From Paraburkholderia sp. IMGN_8 (GTDB lineage: Bacteria; Pseudomonadota; Gammaproteobacteria; Burkholderiales; Burkholderiaceae), in the NCBI RefSeq assembly GCF_038050405.1, contig NZ_CP150901.1, forward strand, positions 1,736,001 through 1,800,000: a DNA stretch of 64,000 nucleotides, read 5' to 3'. A model generated the notes under the pieces. That model saw nothing but the letters and a program-made list of their open reading frames with translations, did not search any database and had not been told where the DNA came from. This document shows, piece after piece, positions 48,690 to 57,586 of this stretch. Each line of letters starts with the position of its first letter. The stretch's first letter is position 1. The translations under genes and the position numbers were made by a program.

Positions 48690-49076
48690 ATGGCTGACAT
48701 CGCGAAAACCAAACCACGACCCGCGAAAACGCGCCCCGAAGTGCGCTTCAGAATGCGCATCCGCAGCGGCGACGCCGTTGCGCTCGGGCCCGGCAAAGTC
48801 GAATTGCTCGAAGCCGTGCGCGAACACGGTTCAATCTCGGCTGCGGCGCGCAGTCTCGGCATGTCGTACCGGCGCGCCTGGCTGCTGATCGACGAACTGA
48901 ACCGCTCGCTCAAAGCGCCCGCCACGCACTCGGAACAGGGCGGTCAAAGCGGCGGCGGCTGCACGCTGACGGCCGTCGGCGAAAACATCATTCGCCTTTA
49001 TCGCGACGTGGAAGTGCAGGCGCAACGAAGCTGCGCCAAACAGATCGCCGAATTGACCAGGCTAATCCGCTCCTGA
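48690..49076 (+). CDS. modE: ModE-like winged-helix regulator (DNA-binding domain only)
   Basis: About 128 residues. The core is the ModE N-terminal LysR-type winged helix: ALGPGKVELLEAVREHGSIS, AAARSLGMSYRRAWLLIDEL, then NRSLKAPAT and GGGCTLTAVGENIIRLYRDV. The Mop/TOBE molybdate-sensing half of E. coli ModE is absent, as in many short ModE relatives. The start could be 48678 or 48690. Its position inside the molybdenum cluster and the four operators with matching half-sites suggest it is the regulator of this locus. Confidence 0.87.
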   Translation: MADIAKTKPRPAKTRPEVRFRMRIRSGDAVALGPGKVELLEAVREHGSISAAARSLGMSYRRAWLLIDELNRSLKAPATHSEQGGQSGGGCTLTAVGENIIRLYRDVEVQAQRSCAKQIAELTRLIRS

Positions 49077-49119
49077 GCGGCTTGTGCCCGCTTGTACCGG
49101 CCTGCGCCCGTTTTGGGGC

Positions 49120-50472
49120 TCAACCGTGGCGCAGACAGAACGCTGAAGGCGTCGGATTGTTGAGCTGGGCAAGATGCTCGGGATGCAGGCGCGCCATCAA
49201 TTCGACGAAGCTTGCCACGCTGGCCGTGCGCAACGGGTGATAGCCGAGCCGATGGCGCTCGCAAACGCGTTTGAGCATATTCATCGAATCGTGATCGATG
49301 CAGTCGACCGGAAACACGACGATGTCGGCCCCAGGCAGCGCCGCGGCAAGCAGGCCTTTGCGGTCTTCCACGCCGCCGTCGTGCACCACGAAATCACCGC
49401 CGGCCGCTTCCACCAGCCGCTTGAGCGCGGCATTCGAACCCGGCCTGCCGCCGACATACACAATCCTTTTGCCCCGCACGCTATCGAGGCTGGCGCGGCG
49501 GGTGCCCGTTCCGTGTATGGCATGCGCCGCGTCTACGGTCGCGCGTTCCAGCGCATCGCATTCGCCCTGCACCAGCTTGAGAAGCGCCAGCGTCTGATCG
49601 CGGCTCTTGCGCAACACTTCTGCGGCACCTTGCTCCTGGAGCAGGCGCTGTTCCGCGGTCTCGCGGCGGCTGGTATGCAGCGCCACCCTCTGATCGGCTT
49701 CGACCAGCTTGTCGCGCAGTCTTTGCAAGTCGGCTTCGAGATCGGCGGCGTCGGTCGGCGTCTGGCGGGTGGCCAACGCTGTGAGCTGGGCGATCTGCTC
49801 GGTCAAAGCGCTGAGCGACGCGTCGTGCTGCATGCTGAGCGCCTGCAAGCGGCTCTGCTGCCGCTCGATTTTCTCTTTCAGCGCGGCATTTTCTGCTTCG
49901 AGGGCGACCAACCGGCGAATGTCCGCGCGATTGGCCGCGCCGACCAGATGCGACAACATGTGCAGTTCACCGAATGCTTTCTCACGCACGTACAAAGTCG
50001 CATACGGATGCGTCATCAAGGCCCAGTAAGCCGGCGGAATGTCGCCGCTTTTCAGCGCTTCGTCCCATAGTTTCAGCAAGGCCTCGTCGTCGGCGGCTTT
50101 GTCGAAGCGGCGAATCGCCGCCGCATAGTGCTCGTCCAGCAACTTATGCAGCGCCTTGGCGCCCGGGCCACCCTCGATCGCAAGTTCGACGGCCGCGTGA
50201 TGAATCTCGAGATCGCTCGCGTGCTGACGGTCGAGCCCAGTGAATCTGGGCACCAGCTTGCGAAGTTCATGCGTGCTGAGACACGTGCCGATGATCGAAC
50301 AATGCAGATGGCTGTCAAGTTCGGTCAGTCGCGCGCGCCGCGTGGCGTTCGGGAGCGACACTTCGGCCGGCATGCAGCATGGATCCGCCGCGCGAATGCG
50401 ACTGCCGTCAAGCTCGTCGCTGGACAGTTTGAAGCGAGAAGTCTGGGCGAGACGAAAGGGGGGCGTGTGCAT
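49120..50472 (-). CDS. DUF2325 protein with long coiled coil
   Basis: A 450-residue protein: an N-terminal helical region with Cys/His residues (DPCCMP, HLHCSIIGTC), a central coiled coil (about 195-330, LEAENAALKEKIERQQSRL and similar) and a C-terminal DUF2325 domain (GKRIVYVGGRPGSNAALKRL, FVVHDGGVEDRKGLLAAALP, VDCIDHDSM). DUF2325 proteins have no firm biochemical role. A ModE-like site lies 76 bp upstream, placing it in the Mo regulon. Convergent with the modE-like gene. Confidence 0.87.
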   Translation of the reverse strand: MHTPPFRLAQTSRFKLSSDELDGSRIRAADPCCMPAEVSLPNATRRARLTELDSHLHCSIIGTCLSTHELRKLVPRFTGLDRQHASDLEIHHAAVELAIEGGPGAKALHKLLDEHYAAAIRRFDKAADDEALLKLWDEALKSGDIPPAYWALMTHPYATLYVREKAFGELHMLSHLVGAANRADIRRLVALEAENAALKEKIERQQSRLQALSMQHDASLSALTEQIAQLTALATRQTPTDAADLEADLQRLRDKLVEADQRVALHTSRRETAEQRLLQEQGAAEVLRKSRDQTLALLKLVQGECDALERATVDAAHAIHGTGTRRASLDSVRGKRIVYVGGRPGSNAALKRLVEAAGGDFVVHDGGVEDRKGLLAAALPGADIVVFPVDCIDHDSMNMLKRVCERHRLGYHPLRTASVASFVELMARLHPEHLAQLNNPTPSAFCLRHG

Positions 50473-50547
50473 GTTGACCTCGAATCGGGTTCCGGTGTCA
50501 GGCTGGTTGGCCGCATGTTTTGGGCATACTCACGACGCAACGGTCGT

Positions 50548-50577
50548 TATCGATGTATTCGACGGGATATAGCGATG
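50548..50577. promoter_or_regulatory. ModE-like operator 3 (DUF2325 gene)
   Basis: TATCGATGTAT-N8-ATATAGCGATG, a near-palindrome with 11-8-11 geometry. The closest to the E. coli ATCGnTATAT-type half-site. It lies between the DUF2325 start (50472) and the end of the next gene (50613). Confidence 0.7.
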
Positions 50578-50612
50578 CGAAAAAAATAGCGTTCATGGGT
50601 GGCATTGGCGCG

Positions 50613-51191
50613 TTAGTCGTTTGAACGGACGAGGCTTGGCTCGGCGTGCGTTTGGCGCGGCGAGGCGTTTCGGCGGCCGGTGCGCTTTGCGACGGCCATG
50701 CTTCTTTCGCTGGCCTCACGCGCGTGCTGCTCCAGAACGTGTCCCACGCAAAGGCCGATAAAGGCGGCATCGAGCCGTTCGAGTTCCGCCACTACTTTGC
50801 GTAACGCAGCAAGGTCGTTGCTGAACGCATCGGAAAAAATCGCGTCGCGAAGCTGCTCGGCTGAACGCGCTTCTTCGATCGCCGCCTTCAGCTCTCGCAG
50901 ACGGACGAACGCCGCTGCCTGGGCCTGTTCCGCAAGGATCGACAGCAGCTGGTTCAACGAATGCGAACCCGAGGTGCCGACCGAGGCGAAGTTCACCTGG
51001 TCGTCGGTCAGCATCAGCACGAAGCGCAACACACTGCCGTAAAGACGTCTGAATGCATCGACAACGTCGCTGATCAGGTCGGCGCGGCCACGGTCGGACG
51101 CCGGCTTCACCGCGACGATGGTCGACGAAAGCTCATTCGGGAAGCGCTCGAGGCTTCCCCTCGGGTCGGACAATGTGGATCGACTGCGCAC
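50613..51191 (-). CDS. Unknown helical protein in the molybdenum locus
   Basis: A 192-residue protein of no family I recognise. The N-terminal third contains VVDAFRRLYGSVLRFVLMLT; the middle is a long amphipathic helix (LSILAEQAQAAAFVRLRELK) and a second one (LAALRKVVAELERLDAAFIG). The C-terminus is Arg/Lys-rich and probably disordered. No signal peptide. It is upstream of, and co-oriented with, the DUF2325 gene, with a ModE-like operator in front of each, so it is probably expressed under Mo limitation. Confidence 0.65.
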   Translation of the reverse strand: MRSRSTLSDPRGSLERFPNELSSTIVAVKPASDRGRADLISDVVDAFRRLYGSVLRFVLMLTDDQVNFASVGTSGSHSLNQLLSILAEQAQAAAFVRLRELKAAIEEARSAEQLRDAIFSDAFSNDLAALRKVVAELERLDAAFIGLCVGHVLEQHAREASERSMAVAKRTGRRNASPRQTHAEPSLVRSND

Positions 51192-51266
51192 TTCTGCTGG
51201 CTCCCGCTCGCGTGTTCCGCTTCATCATGCACTGGCGGCGGGTTAGCCGCTGCACATCACGAAGCC

Positions 51267-51296
51267 TACCGTGATATTCGAGAGGATATAACGAAT
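51267..51296. promoter_or_regulatory. ModE-like operator 4 (unknown helical protein)
   Basis: TACCGTGATAT-N8-ATATAACGAAT. Same geometry; the right half is nearly identical to operator 2. It lies 76 bp before the start codon at 51191. Confidence 0.65.
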
Positions 51297-51330
51297 AACG
51301 GTGCGAGTGTTAGGCGGGCATAGTGCGGCG

Positions 51331-52206
51331 TCACCCGTTCCGGGCGAACTCGAGGAACGCACGCACAGCCGGAGTCCGTTCGAACTTTCGATAGGCAAGC
51401 GCAATTTCCGAAGGGATTGGCTTGCCGGCGATGTTCCGGTACACGACGCCCGGCAACGCGATGCAGCCGGCGAGCGTATGCGGCACGACCGCCACATTGC
51501 CGCCCAACGAGACGCAAGCCAGCACCGCGGCGAGTGTGCCCGGGCGTGGCCCGAGCCGCGGCGAAAAACGCCCGCGGCGCGCGACTTCGAAGGTGCCGGC
51601 TTCCTGTTCCGGCAGCACGAAACATTGGTCGCGCAGTTGCGACGGCTTGATGCTCGGCGAGGCGGCCAGCGCGCAATCGTCCGGCAGCGCGAGGACGAAC
51701 ATGTCGCGATGCACGGTCGTCGCCTGAATGCCGTCGGCGAGCGGCATCGGCGGGCGCACGTAGGCTGCATCGAGCAGACCGTCGCTCAGCATTGTGGCGA
51801 CACCGTCCATCGGCACCTCGCGAATCGAGATGTCGACGCCCGGATGCACTTGGCGAAATCCACCGACTGCCCGTTGCAACACGCCCGCGTACGCCGCCGA
51901 CGCCACATAGCCGACTTCGACCCGCCCCAGTTCGCCGCGCTCGGCCAGAATCGCGCGTTCTTCACCGCGCGCGAGATGTTCGAGCGCGCTGAGCGCTTCG
52001 GCCAGGTAAGCACTGCCCGCGGCGCTCAACGCCACCGAACGCTTGGTGCGGTGAAAGAGCCGCACGCCGAGCAGCCGCTCCGCCTCCTGGATCAGCTTGG
52101 TCAGCGAGGGAGCGGCGATGCCCAATTCGTCGGCGGCGCGCGAGAAGTGCAAGTGCTTCGCGACGCAAACGAGCGCGTGGATATGGCGAAGTTCGAGTTG
52201 GCGCAT
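51331..52206 (-). CDS. LysR-family transcriptional regulator
   Basis: A 291-residue LTTR. The N-terminal HTH is RQLELRHIHALVCVAKHLHF and SRAADELGIAAPSLTKLIQE; the effector domain starts near residue 90 (GRVEVGYVASAAYAGVL). It resembles BenM/CatM-type LTTRs with a short C-terminus. Divergent from the MFS gene at 52316 across 109 bp, so that transporter is the likely target. A TTAG-N14-CTAA palindrome lies in the shared promoter region. Confidence 0.93.
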   Translation of the reverse strand: MRQLELRHIHALVCVAKHLHFSRAADELGIAAPSLTKLIQEAERLLGVRLFHRTKRSVALSAAGSAYLAEALSALEHLARGEERAILAERGELGRVEVGYVASAAYAGVLQRAVGGFRQVHPGVDISIREVPMDGVATMLSDGLLDAAYVRPPMPLADGIQATTVHRDMFVLALPDDCALAASPSIKPSQLRDQCFVLPEQEAGTFEVARRGRFSPRLGPRPGTLAAVLACVSLGGNVAVVPHTLAGCIALPGVVYRNIAGKPIPSEIALAYRKFERTPAVRAFLEFARNG

Positions 52207-52211
52207 GGTAT

Positions 52212-52233
52212 TTAGTATTTCCGCTGAAGCTAA
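52212..52233. promoter_or_regulatory. Candidate LysR operator
   Basis: TTAG-N14-CTAA just upstream of the LTTR start, in an AT-rich patch between the divergent LTTR and MFS genes. Dyad position and LTTR context support it; the spacing is longer than the classical T-N11-A box. Confidence 0.4.
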
Positions 52234-52315
52234 TTATTTTGCGATTCTATGCCAATGACAGGTAATAGAGGCGCCGCTACCATGAGCCGACTCCGACCTG
52301 ACTCTGTCCGCCTGT

Positions 52316-53884
52316 ATGTCATCCACACCTGCCCATGCAACACCGCAGGCGCCTGCCAACGCCGCGTTCGTGCTAGCCACCGCATCGGCGACTTGCGCGC
52401 TGATCGTGCTCGACACCAATGTCGTGGCCGTCTCGTTGCCGTCGATTGCGCGCTCGTTTCACGCGAGTTTCGCCGATGTCGAATGGGTGGTCAGCGCGTA
52501 CATGGTCGCGTTCGCGTCGTGTCTGCTGCCCGCGGGTGGTCTCGCCGACCGCGTCGGCCGCAAGCGGATGCTGCTGCTTGGGCTCGCTGTGTTCTTTCTG
52601 GCGTCGCTCGGCTGCGGAGCGGCGCCATCGGCGGCCATGCTGAACGTGGCGCGCGCGATCAAAGGCGTCGGCGCCGCGATGCTGTTGACGGCGGCGCTCG
52701 CCGTGATCGCGAATACTTTTCACCAAGGCCCCGCGCGCGTGCGCGCCTGGGCCGTATGGGGCACCTGCATGGGGCTGGCGACTACGGTGGCGCCGCTCGT
52801 CGGCGGCGTGATTACGCAATGGCTCGGCTGGCGCTGGATCTTTCTGCTCAATCTGCCCGTGTGCGCGGTGCTCGCATGGTGCGCGTCACGCTCGATTCGC
52901 GAGTCGCGCAATCCCGAACCCGGCCCGCTCGACGCCGCCGGCAGCATCCTGTTCGGCCTCGCGCTGGCGCTCGGCATCTGGGCGCTGATCGAGGTGCCGG
53001 CGAACGGACTCGCGAGTTGGGCGACCGGCGCGCGGCTGGCCGCATGCGCGCTGCTCTTCGGCGCGTTCGTCCAGGTGCAACGGGTACGCTCGCATGCGAT
53101 GGTCGATCTCACGCTGTTCCGCCAGCCACGCTTTGTCGCCGCCGTGCTGGCGATGTTCGGTTACGCGGCTTGCGCGCAGGTGATGATGACGTTCCTGCCG
53201 CTCTACTTGCAGAACGCATTTGGTTTGTCGGCGGTGGCGGCGGGCGTCGGCATGTTGCCGTTCGCGCTGGCGATGGTGGTCGGGCCGTACATCGGCGCGG
53301 CGCTGGCGCGGCGTCTGCCGAGCATGGCGCTGCTCGCTGCGGGGTTGTTGCTGATCGCGGCCGGCAATCTGCTGACGGCACTGGTGGCCAGCGACGCACG
53401 CTATGCGCTGGTGGCGCTCGGCATGATCGTCACGGGGCTCGGTGCGGGGATTCTGAATGGCGATACACAGAAGGCCATCATGGCTTGTGTGCCGCCGAAC
53501 CGAACCGGGATGGCGTCCGGCATCAGCACGACGACGCGTTTTACGGCCGTCGTGACGTCGGTCGGTGTGCTCGGCGCAGTACTGGCGGCGCGTACCCACG
53601 CCGCGTTCGTGGCCGGCACCAATCTGACGCCTGCTGTGAAAGCCGCACTGGACGCCGGTTTCATGTCGCGCGTACTAGCCGGCGATACTGCGCAAGCCAC
53701 GGCTCATCTTCCGCCAGCGCTGCGCGTCACGCTGGTGTCTGCCGCGCACGTGAGCTTTGCCAGCGGTTTTGCCGCGGCGCTTTATCTGGCAAGCGCTAGT
53801 GCCGTGTCGATCGCTGCCGGTGTATGGCTGCTGGGCGGCAAAAGCGCAGCCGCGCGGGTGCGTGGCGCCGCATCGAACGGATAA
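52316..53884 (+). CDS. MFS drug efflux transporter, DHA2 family
   Basis: A 522-residue, about 14-helix exporter. Helix 1 reads ATCALIVLDTNVVAVSLPS, motif A is GGLADRVGRKRML, and MGLATTVAPLVGGVITQWLG and NRTGMASGISTTTRF follow. It is close in type to the other two DHA2 pumps in this window, but its partner is the divergent LysR regulator. The substrate is likely a small toxic or aromatic compound. Confidence 0.9.
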   Translation: MSSTPAHATPQAPANAAFVLATASATCALIVLDTNVVAVSLPSIARSFHASFADVEWVVSAYMVAFASCLLPAGGLADRVGRKRMLLLGLAVFFLASLGCGAAPSAAMLNVARAIKGVGAAMLLTAALAVIANTFHQGPARVRAWAVWGTCMGLATTVAPLVGGVITQWLGWRWIFLLNLPVCAVLAWCASRSIRESRNPEPGPLDAAGSILFGLALALGIWALIEVPANGLASWATGARLAACALLFGAFVQVQRVRSHAMVDLTLFRQPRFVAAVLAMFGYAACAQVMMTFLPLYLQNAFGLSAVAAGVGMLPFALAMVVGPYIGAALARRLPSMALLAAGLLLIAAGNLLTALVASDARYALVALGMIVTGLGAGILNGDTQKAIMACVPPNRTGMASGISTTTRFTAVVTSVGVLGAVLAARTHAAFVAGTNLTPAVKAALDAGFMSRVLAGDTAQATAHLPPALRVTLVSAAHVSFASGFAAALYLASASAVSIAAGVWLLGGKSAAARVRGAASNG

Positions 53885-54011
53885 GTTGCGATCCGCCAGG
53901 CGCCGCCCCGGCCGGCCCGTTTTCAGCTATCGTGTGTTGCGTGTCCGCGAAGCCTCGCGGGCGCTATCCCGCCTGGCCTTTTCGGGCACGGGGCAACGTA
54001 CAACAGAAAAA

Positions 54012-54491
54012 ATGAGCCATCCCAACACCGAACTGATCGAGCGTTTTTATACCGCGTTCCAACAGCGCGACGCCGAAGCAATGGCCGCCTGTTATGCCGA
54101 CGACGTGGTTTTCAGCGATCCTGCATTAGGCGAGTTGCGCGGTGAAGAAGCGCGCGACATGTGGCGCATGCTGGTTTCGCGCGCGCAGGATTTTTCTCTG
54201 ACGTTCGACGGCGTTCAAGCGGACGAACGCGAAGGCCGCGCCCACTGGGTAGCGCGCTACACGTTCAGCCAGACGGGCCGCACGGTGGTCAACCGGATCG
54301 AAGCCCGCTTCGTGTTTCGCGACGGCCGCATCGTCGAACATCGCGACAGTTTCGACCTGTGGCGTTGGGCTCGTCAGGCCCTGGGCGTCAAAGGCGCGGT
54401 GCTCGGCTGGACGCCGTTCGTGCAACGCGCGATCCGGGCGCAGGCGAGAAAAGGGCTCGACCTCTATCGACGCAGGCAGCGCCGGGCTTGA
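54012..54491 (+). CDS. NTF2-like/SnoaL-like protein
   Basis: A 159-residue protein with the cone-shaped NTF2 fold signature: NTELIERFYTAFQQRDAEAM, AACYADDVVFSDPALGELRG and FVFRDGRIVEHRDSFDLWRW. Family members range from ketosteroid isomerases to proteins of unknown role. The C-terminal 45 residues are basic and extra to the fold. ATG 54012 is chosen on the family start. Confidence 0.85.
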   Translation: MSHPNTELIERFYTAFQQRDAEAMAACYADDVVFSDPALGELRGEEARDMWRMLVSRAQDFSLTFDGVQADEREGRAHWVARYTFSQTGRTVVNRIEARFVFRDGRIVEHRDSFDLWRWARQALGVKGAVLGWTPFVQRAIRAQARKGLDLYRRRQRRA

Positions 54492-54584
54492 GCGGCAAGC
54501 GCGGAGGCACGCCCTCAGCCTTGCGCTTGCCTTGATCCGGCCAGATGATGCAGTATTTCGTCACGCCGACGAACGGGGAATGCT

Positions 54585-55454
54585 ATGCGTGTAGTGGATG
54601 CAGCCTGGGAACACTGGCTGAGTACCAATGTAGAGCGCGGTTGCAGCATGGAGTCGATGATCGATTCGATGGTGCAAGCCGGTTTCGCCGCTGAAGCGGC
54701 CAGCGCCGCGGTGCACAAGGCATTCGGCACGAACGTGGCGAGCCTGGCGAAGGGCGCGACCGAGGCGGCCCTGCCGAAAGCCGCGCTGCACGCGTACCAG
54801 TACGACGATGTGCCCGTCGCGCGCGGCAATCTGATCCGCGCGCACGATCGTGATGTCAGGGTGCTGATGCGCTGCGAGCGGCCTCAGGTGATTGTGTTTG
54901 CCGACGTGCTGTCGCCGGATGAGTGCCGCGAGATGATCGAACGTTCGCGTCACCGGCTCAAACGCTCGACTATCGTCAATCCCGAGACCGGCAAGGAAGA
55001 CGTGATTCGCAATCGGACCAGCGAAGGTATCTGGTTTCAGCGTGGCGAAGATGCGTTCATCGAGCAAATCGACCGGCGCGTGTCGAGTTTGATGAACTGG
55101 CCGGTGGAGAACGGCGAAGGGTTGCAGATTCTGCACTACAACATTAGCGGCGAATACCAGCCGCATTTCGACTATTTCCCGCCGGATCAGCCGGGCAGTG
55201 CGGTGCATACCGCGCAGGGCGGGCAGCGTGTGGCGACGCTGATTGTCTATCTGAATGATGTGGCTGACGGCGGGGAGACGATTTTTCCGGAAGCGGGGTT
55301 CTCGGTCGCGGCAAGGCAGGGAGGGGCGGTGTATTTTCGGTATATGAATGGGCAGCGGCAGCTTGATCCCTTGACCTTGCATGGCGGCGCGCCGGTGCTC
55401 GACGGCGATAAGTGGATCATGACGAAGTGGATGCGGGAGAGGGCTTACGGCTGA
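54585..55454 (+). CDS. Prolyl 4-hydroxylase-type 2-oxoglutarate/Fe(II) dioxygenase
   Basis: A 289-residue P4Hc-family dioxygenase. The iron ligands are the HxD of QPHFDYF and the distal His of TLHGGAPV; the 2-oxoglutarate-binding Lys is in DKWIMTKWMRE. Other family strands are VIVFADVLSPDEC, NRTSEGIWFQRGED, LQILHYNISGEYQPH and VYLNDVADGGETIFPEAG. It hydroxylates proline or another side chain of an unknown substrate. The N-terminal about 90 residues resemble a helical accessory region. The 3' end is G+T-rich next to repeat G. Confidence 0.92.
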   Translation: MRVVDAAWEHWLSTNVERGCSMESMIDSMVQAGFAAEAASAAVHKAFGTNVASLAKGATEAALPKAALHAYQYDDVPVARGNLIRAHDRDVRVLMRCERPQVIVFADVLSPDECREMIERSRHRLKRSTIVNPETGKEDVIRNRTSEGIWFQRGEDAFIEQIDRRVSSLMNWPVENGEGLQILHYNISGEYQPHFDYFPPDQPGSAVHTAQGGQRVATLIVYLNDVADGGETIFPEAGFSVAARQGGAVYFRYMNGQRQLDPLTLHGGAPVLDGDKWIMTKWMRERAYG

Positions 55455-55760
55455 GGCGCCGTTGTGCTTTTTTCTTGGCCTTTCCTTGATTTGTTATTGG
55501 TTTGTTAGTGTTGCCCCTGTGCGGGGCGGCACCTACTTTTCTTTGTCCACCAAGTGGACTTCCTTCGGGGCGCCGGCCGCAAAGAAAAGTAGGCCAAAGA
55601 AAGCGGCTCAAACCGCTAATTCTTAAGCGGGTCCCTCGCGCAGTCACGGTAGTGGAGCATCTGGAATCTGTGTTCTCGCACATTTTGCGTGAGTGACAAC
55701 GCAGTCATACTTCCGGCGGCGCTGCGCGCGCCGCAGCGGTACTTCACAACACCGATAGCA
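55455..55760 (+). repeat. Repeat G (single arm) with a 27-bp insert in its hairpin loop
   Basis: The same subtype-II arm as C: GCCCC-TGTGC-GGGGC, CCTACTTTTCTTTG, the complementary CAAAGAAAAGTAGG, AAGCGGCTCAAACCGCT, GGAATCTGTGTTCTCGCAC and the GGCGCTGCGCGCGCC hairpin. The loop of the main hairpin, CCGGCC in C, has gained a 27-bp unit. The arm begins within 30 bp of the hydroxylase stop codon. A fragment of the A/F-type core follows (to about 55800). Confidence 0.85.
55550..55573. repeat. 27-bp unit inside repeat G
   Basis: CCAAGTGGACTTCCTTCGG followed by GGCGC; one base differs from the rpfF-rpfR copies (T for G). Comparison with repeat C shows a clean 27-bp gain between CTTTG and CCGGCCGC. 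Confidence 0.8.
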
Positions 55761-55832
55761 GGTATGGGCTTGCGGCGTCTTCTTCCTACTCCGCACTGCG
55801 AGCGCCGCTGCCGCTTCTCGCTAGCTTCACCG

Positions 55833-57272
55833 TCAGCCCTTCGCGGGATCTTCGGCGCCGCGCGAACCGCCGCCGATGCTTTGGCCGGCGTCGTGCGCAA
55901 GACCCATGTAGCCGATCACCGATATCAGCGTCAGCGCGCCAGCAAGCAGAAACGCGAGGCGGAAGTCGTCGAGCGTGAAAACGCGGCCCGTCGTCTCGCC
56001 ATTGACGAACGCAGCAGCGCGCAGCGATACAGCGCCGAAGGCGATGCCCAAGCCAATCGTCATCTGCGCCGCGGCGCTCCATAGGGTACTGGCCGCGCTC
56101 ATCTGCGGCTGTGCCACGTCGGCGTAGGCAAGGGTGGCAAGCGTCGAGAATTGCATCGATCGCGCCACGCCGTAAATGAAGACGACGAACAGCACGAGCG
56201 CGAGCGGCACGTTCGGCGTCAACAAGCCGCACGCGATGATGAACACGCCAGCCACCGTCACGTCGACGATCGACACCATCCGAAAACCAAAACGCTGCAA
56301 GATGCGTGTGGTCAGCGCCTTCATGCCGAGGTTGCCAAGCGCACTGGCGAGCAGCAGCAAGCCCGATTTGAACGCGGACAAGCCGAAGCCGATCTGGAAC
56401 AAAAGCGGCATCAGATACGGCACCGCGCCTATGCCGATGCGCGTCAGCGAACCGGTTACCACGGTCACCGAGAAGGTCGGGATCCTCAGCGTCGATACGT
56501 CGATCAGCGGATGCGGATGCCGCTTCGCATGTTGGAACGCCACCACGCCAACCAGCAACCCGCCGGCGATAAACGCCGCGGCAATCCACGGATTCTCGCC
56601 AGGCTGGCTTGCCAGTTCGGCGCCGTACAGGATCGCCGTCAGCGTCGCGGCGCTCAGCAGCAGGCCCACCACGTCGAGCGGCTTGCGTTCGCTGCCGCGC
56701 AGGTTTGGCACCAGCGCGAGCGCAACAGCCATCGCTGCCAGACCGAACGGCACATTCAGCAGAAAGATCCAGCGCCACGACGCATAAGTCGTGATGAATC
56801 CGCCCACCGGCGGTCCGATCACCGGCGCGGCGATCGCGGGCCAGGTGATGGTCGAGATCGCTTGCATCATCCGGCTCTTCTCAGTGCTGCGGACCACGAT
56901 CAGGCGGCCCACCGGCACCATCATCGCTCCGCCGATGCCCTGCAGGAGCCGTGCGGCGGTGAACTCGGTCACGTTCTGCGACAAGCCGCACAACACCGAA
57001 GCCACCGTGAAAACGCCGATCGCGCTGAAGAACACCGTGCGCGAGCCGCAGCGGTCGGCGACCCAGCCGCTCGCCGGAATGAAAATCGCCAGCGCCAGCA
57101 TGTAAGCCGTCATGCCGAGGCTCAGGCTGTTCGGGCCGACGCCGAACGAATGCGCCATCTGCGGCAACGCGGTGGCGATCACCGTGGTGTCGAGGTACTC
57201 CATGAAGAAGGTGGCAGCCACGATATACGGCAGCCAGCCGACATGCGAATTACGTGCGCCGGCGCCGGTCAT
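55833..57272 (-). CDS. MFS drug efflux transporter, DHA2 family
   Basis: A 479-residue exporter. Helix 1 reads YIVAATFFMEYLDTTVIATA, motif A is SGWVADRCGSRTVF, and GPPVGGFITTYASWRWIFLL and GVARSMQFSTLATLAYADV follow. About 14 helices. ATG 57272 gives the family start; an upstream extension to 57458 is Arg-rich and improbable. It lies 314 bp downstream of, and co-oriented with, the isocitrate-lyase-family enzyme; read-through co-expression is possible. Confidence 0.88.
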   Translation of the reverse strand: MTGAGARNSHVGWLPYIVAATFFMEYLDTTVIATALPQMAHSFGVGPNSLSLGMTAYMLALAIFIPASGWVADRCGSRTVFFSAIGVFTVASVLCGLSQNVTEFTAARLLQGIGGAMMVPVGRLIVVRSTEKSRMMQAISTITWPAIAAPVIGPPVGGFITTYASWRWIFLLNVPFGLAAMAVALALVPNLRGSERKPLDVVGLLLSAATLTAILYGAELASQPGENPWIAAAFIAGGLLVGVVAFQHAKRHPHPLIDVSTLRIPTFSVTVVTGSLTRIGIGAVPYLMPLLFQIGFGLSAFKSGLLLLASALGNLGMKALTTRILQRFGFRMVSIVDVTVAGVFIIACGLLTPNVPLALVLFVVFIYGVARSMQFSTLATLAYADVAQPQMSAASTLWSAAAQMTIGLGIAFGAVSLRAAAFVNGETTGRVFTLDDFRLAFLLAGALTLISVIGYMGLAHDAGQSIGGGSRGAEDPAKG

Positions 57273-57586
57273 GGCGCCGTCCTCATCGCGCTGCGCGTGG
57301 ATTCGATGACGCCGCCACCGTGCCGGCGCGTACTGCAAGATTGTTTGGACTTCATGTTCTTGCGACTTCCCTTCGAAAACGTGTTTCCGGCATCCCCAAT
57401 ATGTGGACGGGCAACGAGATCGCGGCCGACGGTGACGTGGCAGGGAAAGATCACGCATGGCCGCTAGCCCTGAATCCTAACGCAATAAAGTGAACGCTAC
57501 CGCCGGGGAGGGCGGTTGCAAGGCGTAAGGCAAGCGGCCGGCGGGCGCGTGCAGGCTTGCCGGAAACACTTCGCTCTTCGCGTCGA
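57273..57586. other. Intergenic gap between lyase and MFS genes
   Basis: No gene seen. No clear terminator follows the lyase stop, so read-through from the sigma-54 promoter at 58523 into the MFS gene cannot be excluded. Confidence 0.45.
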
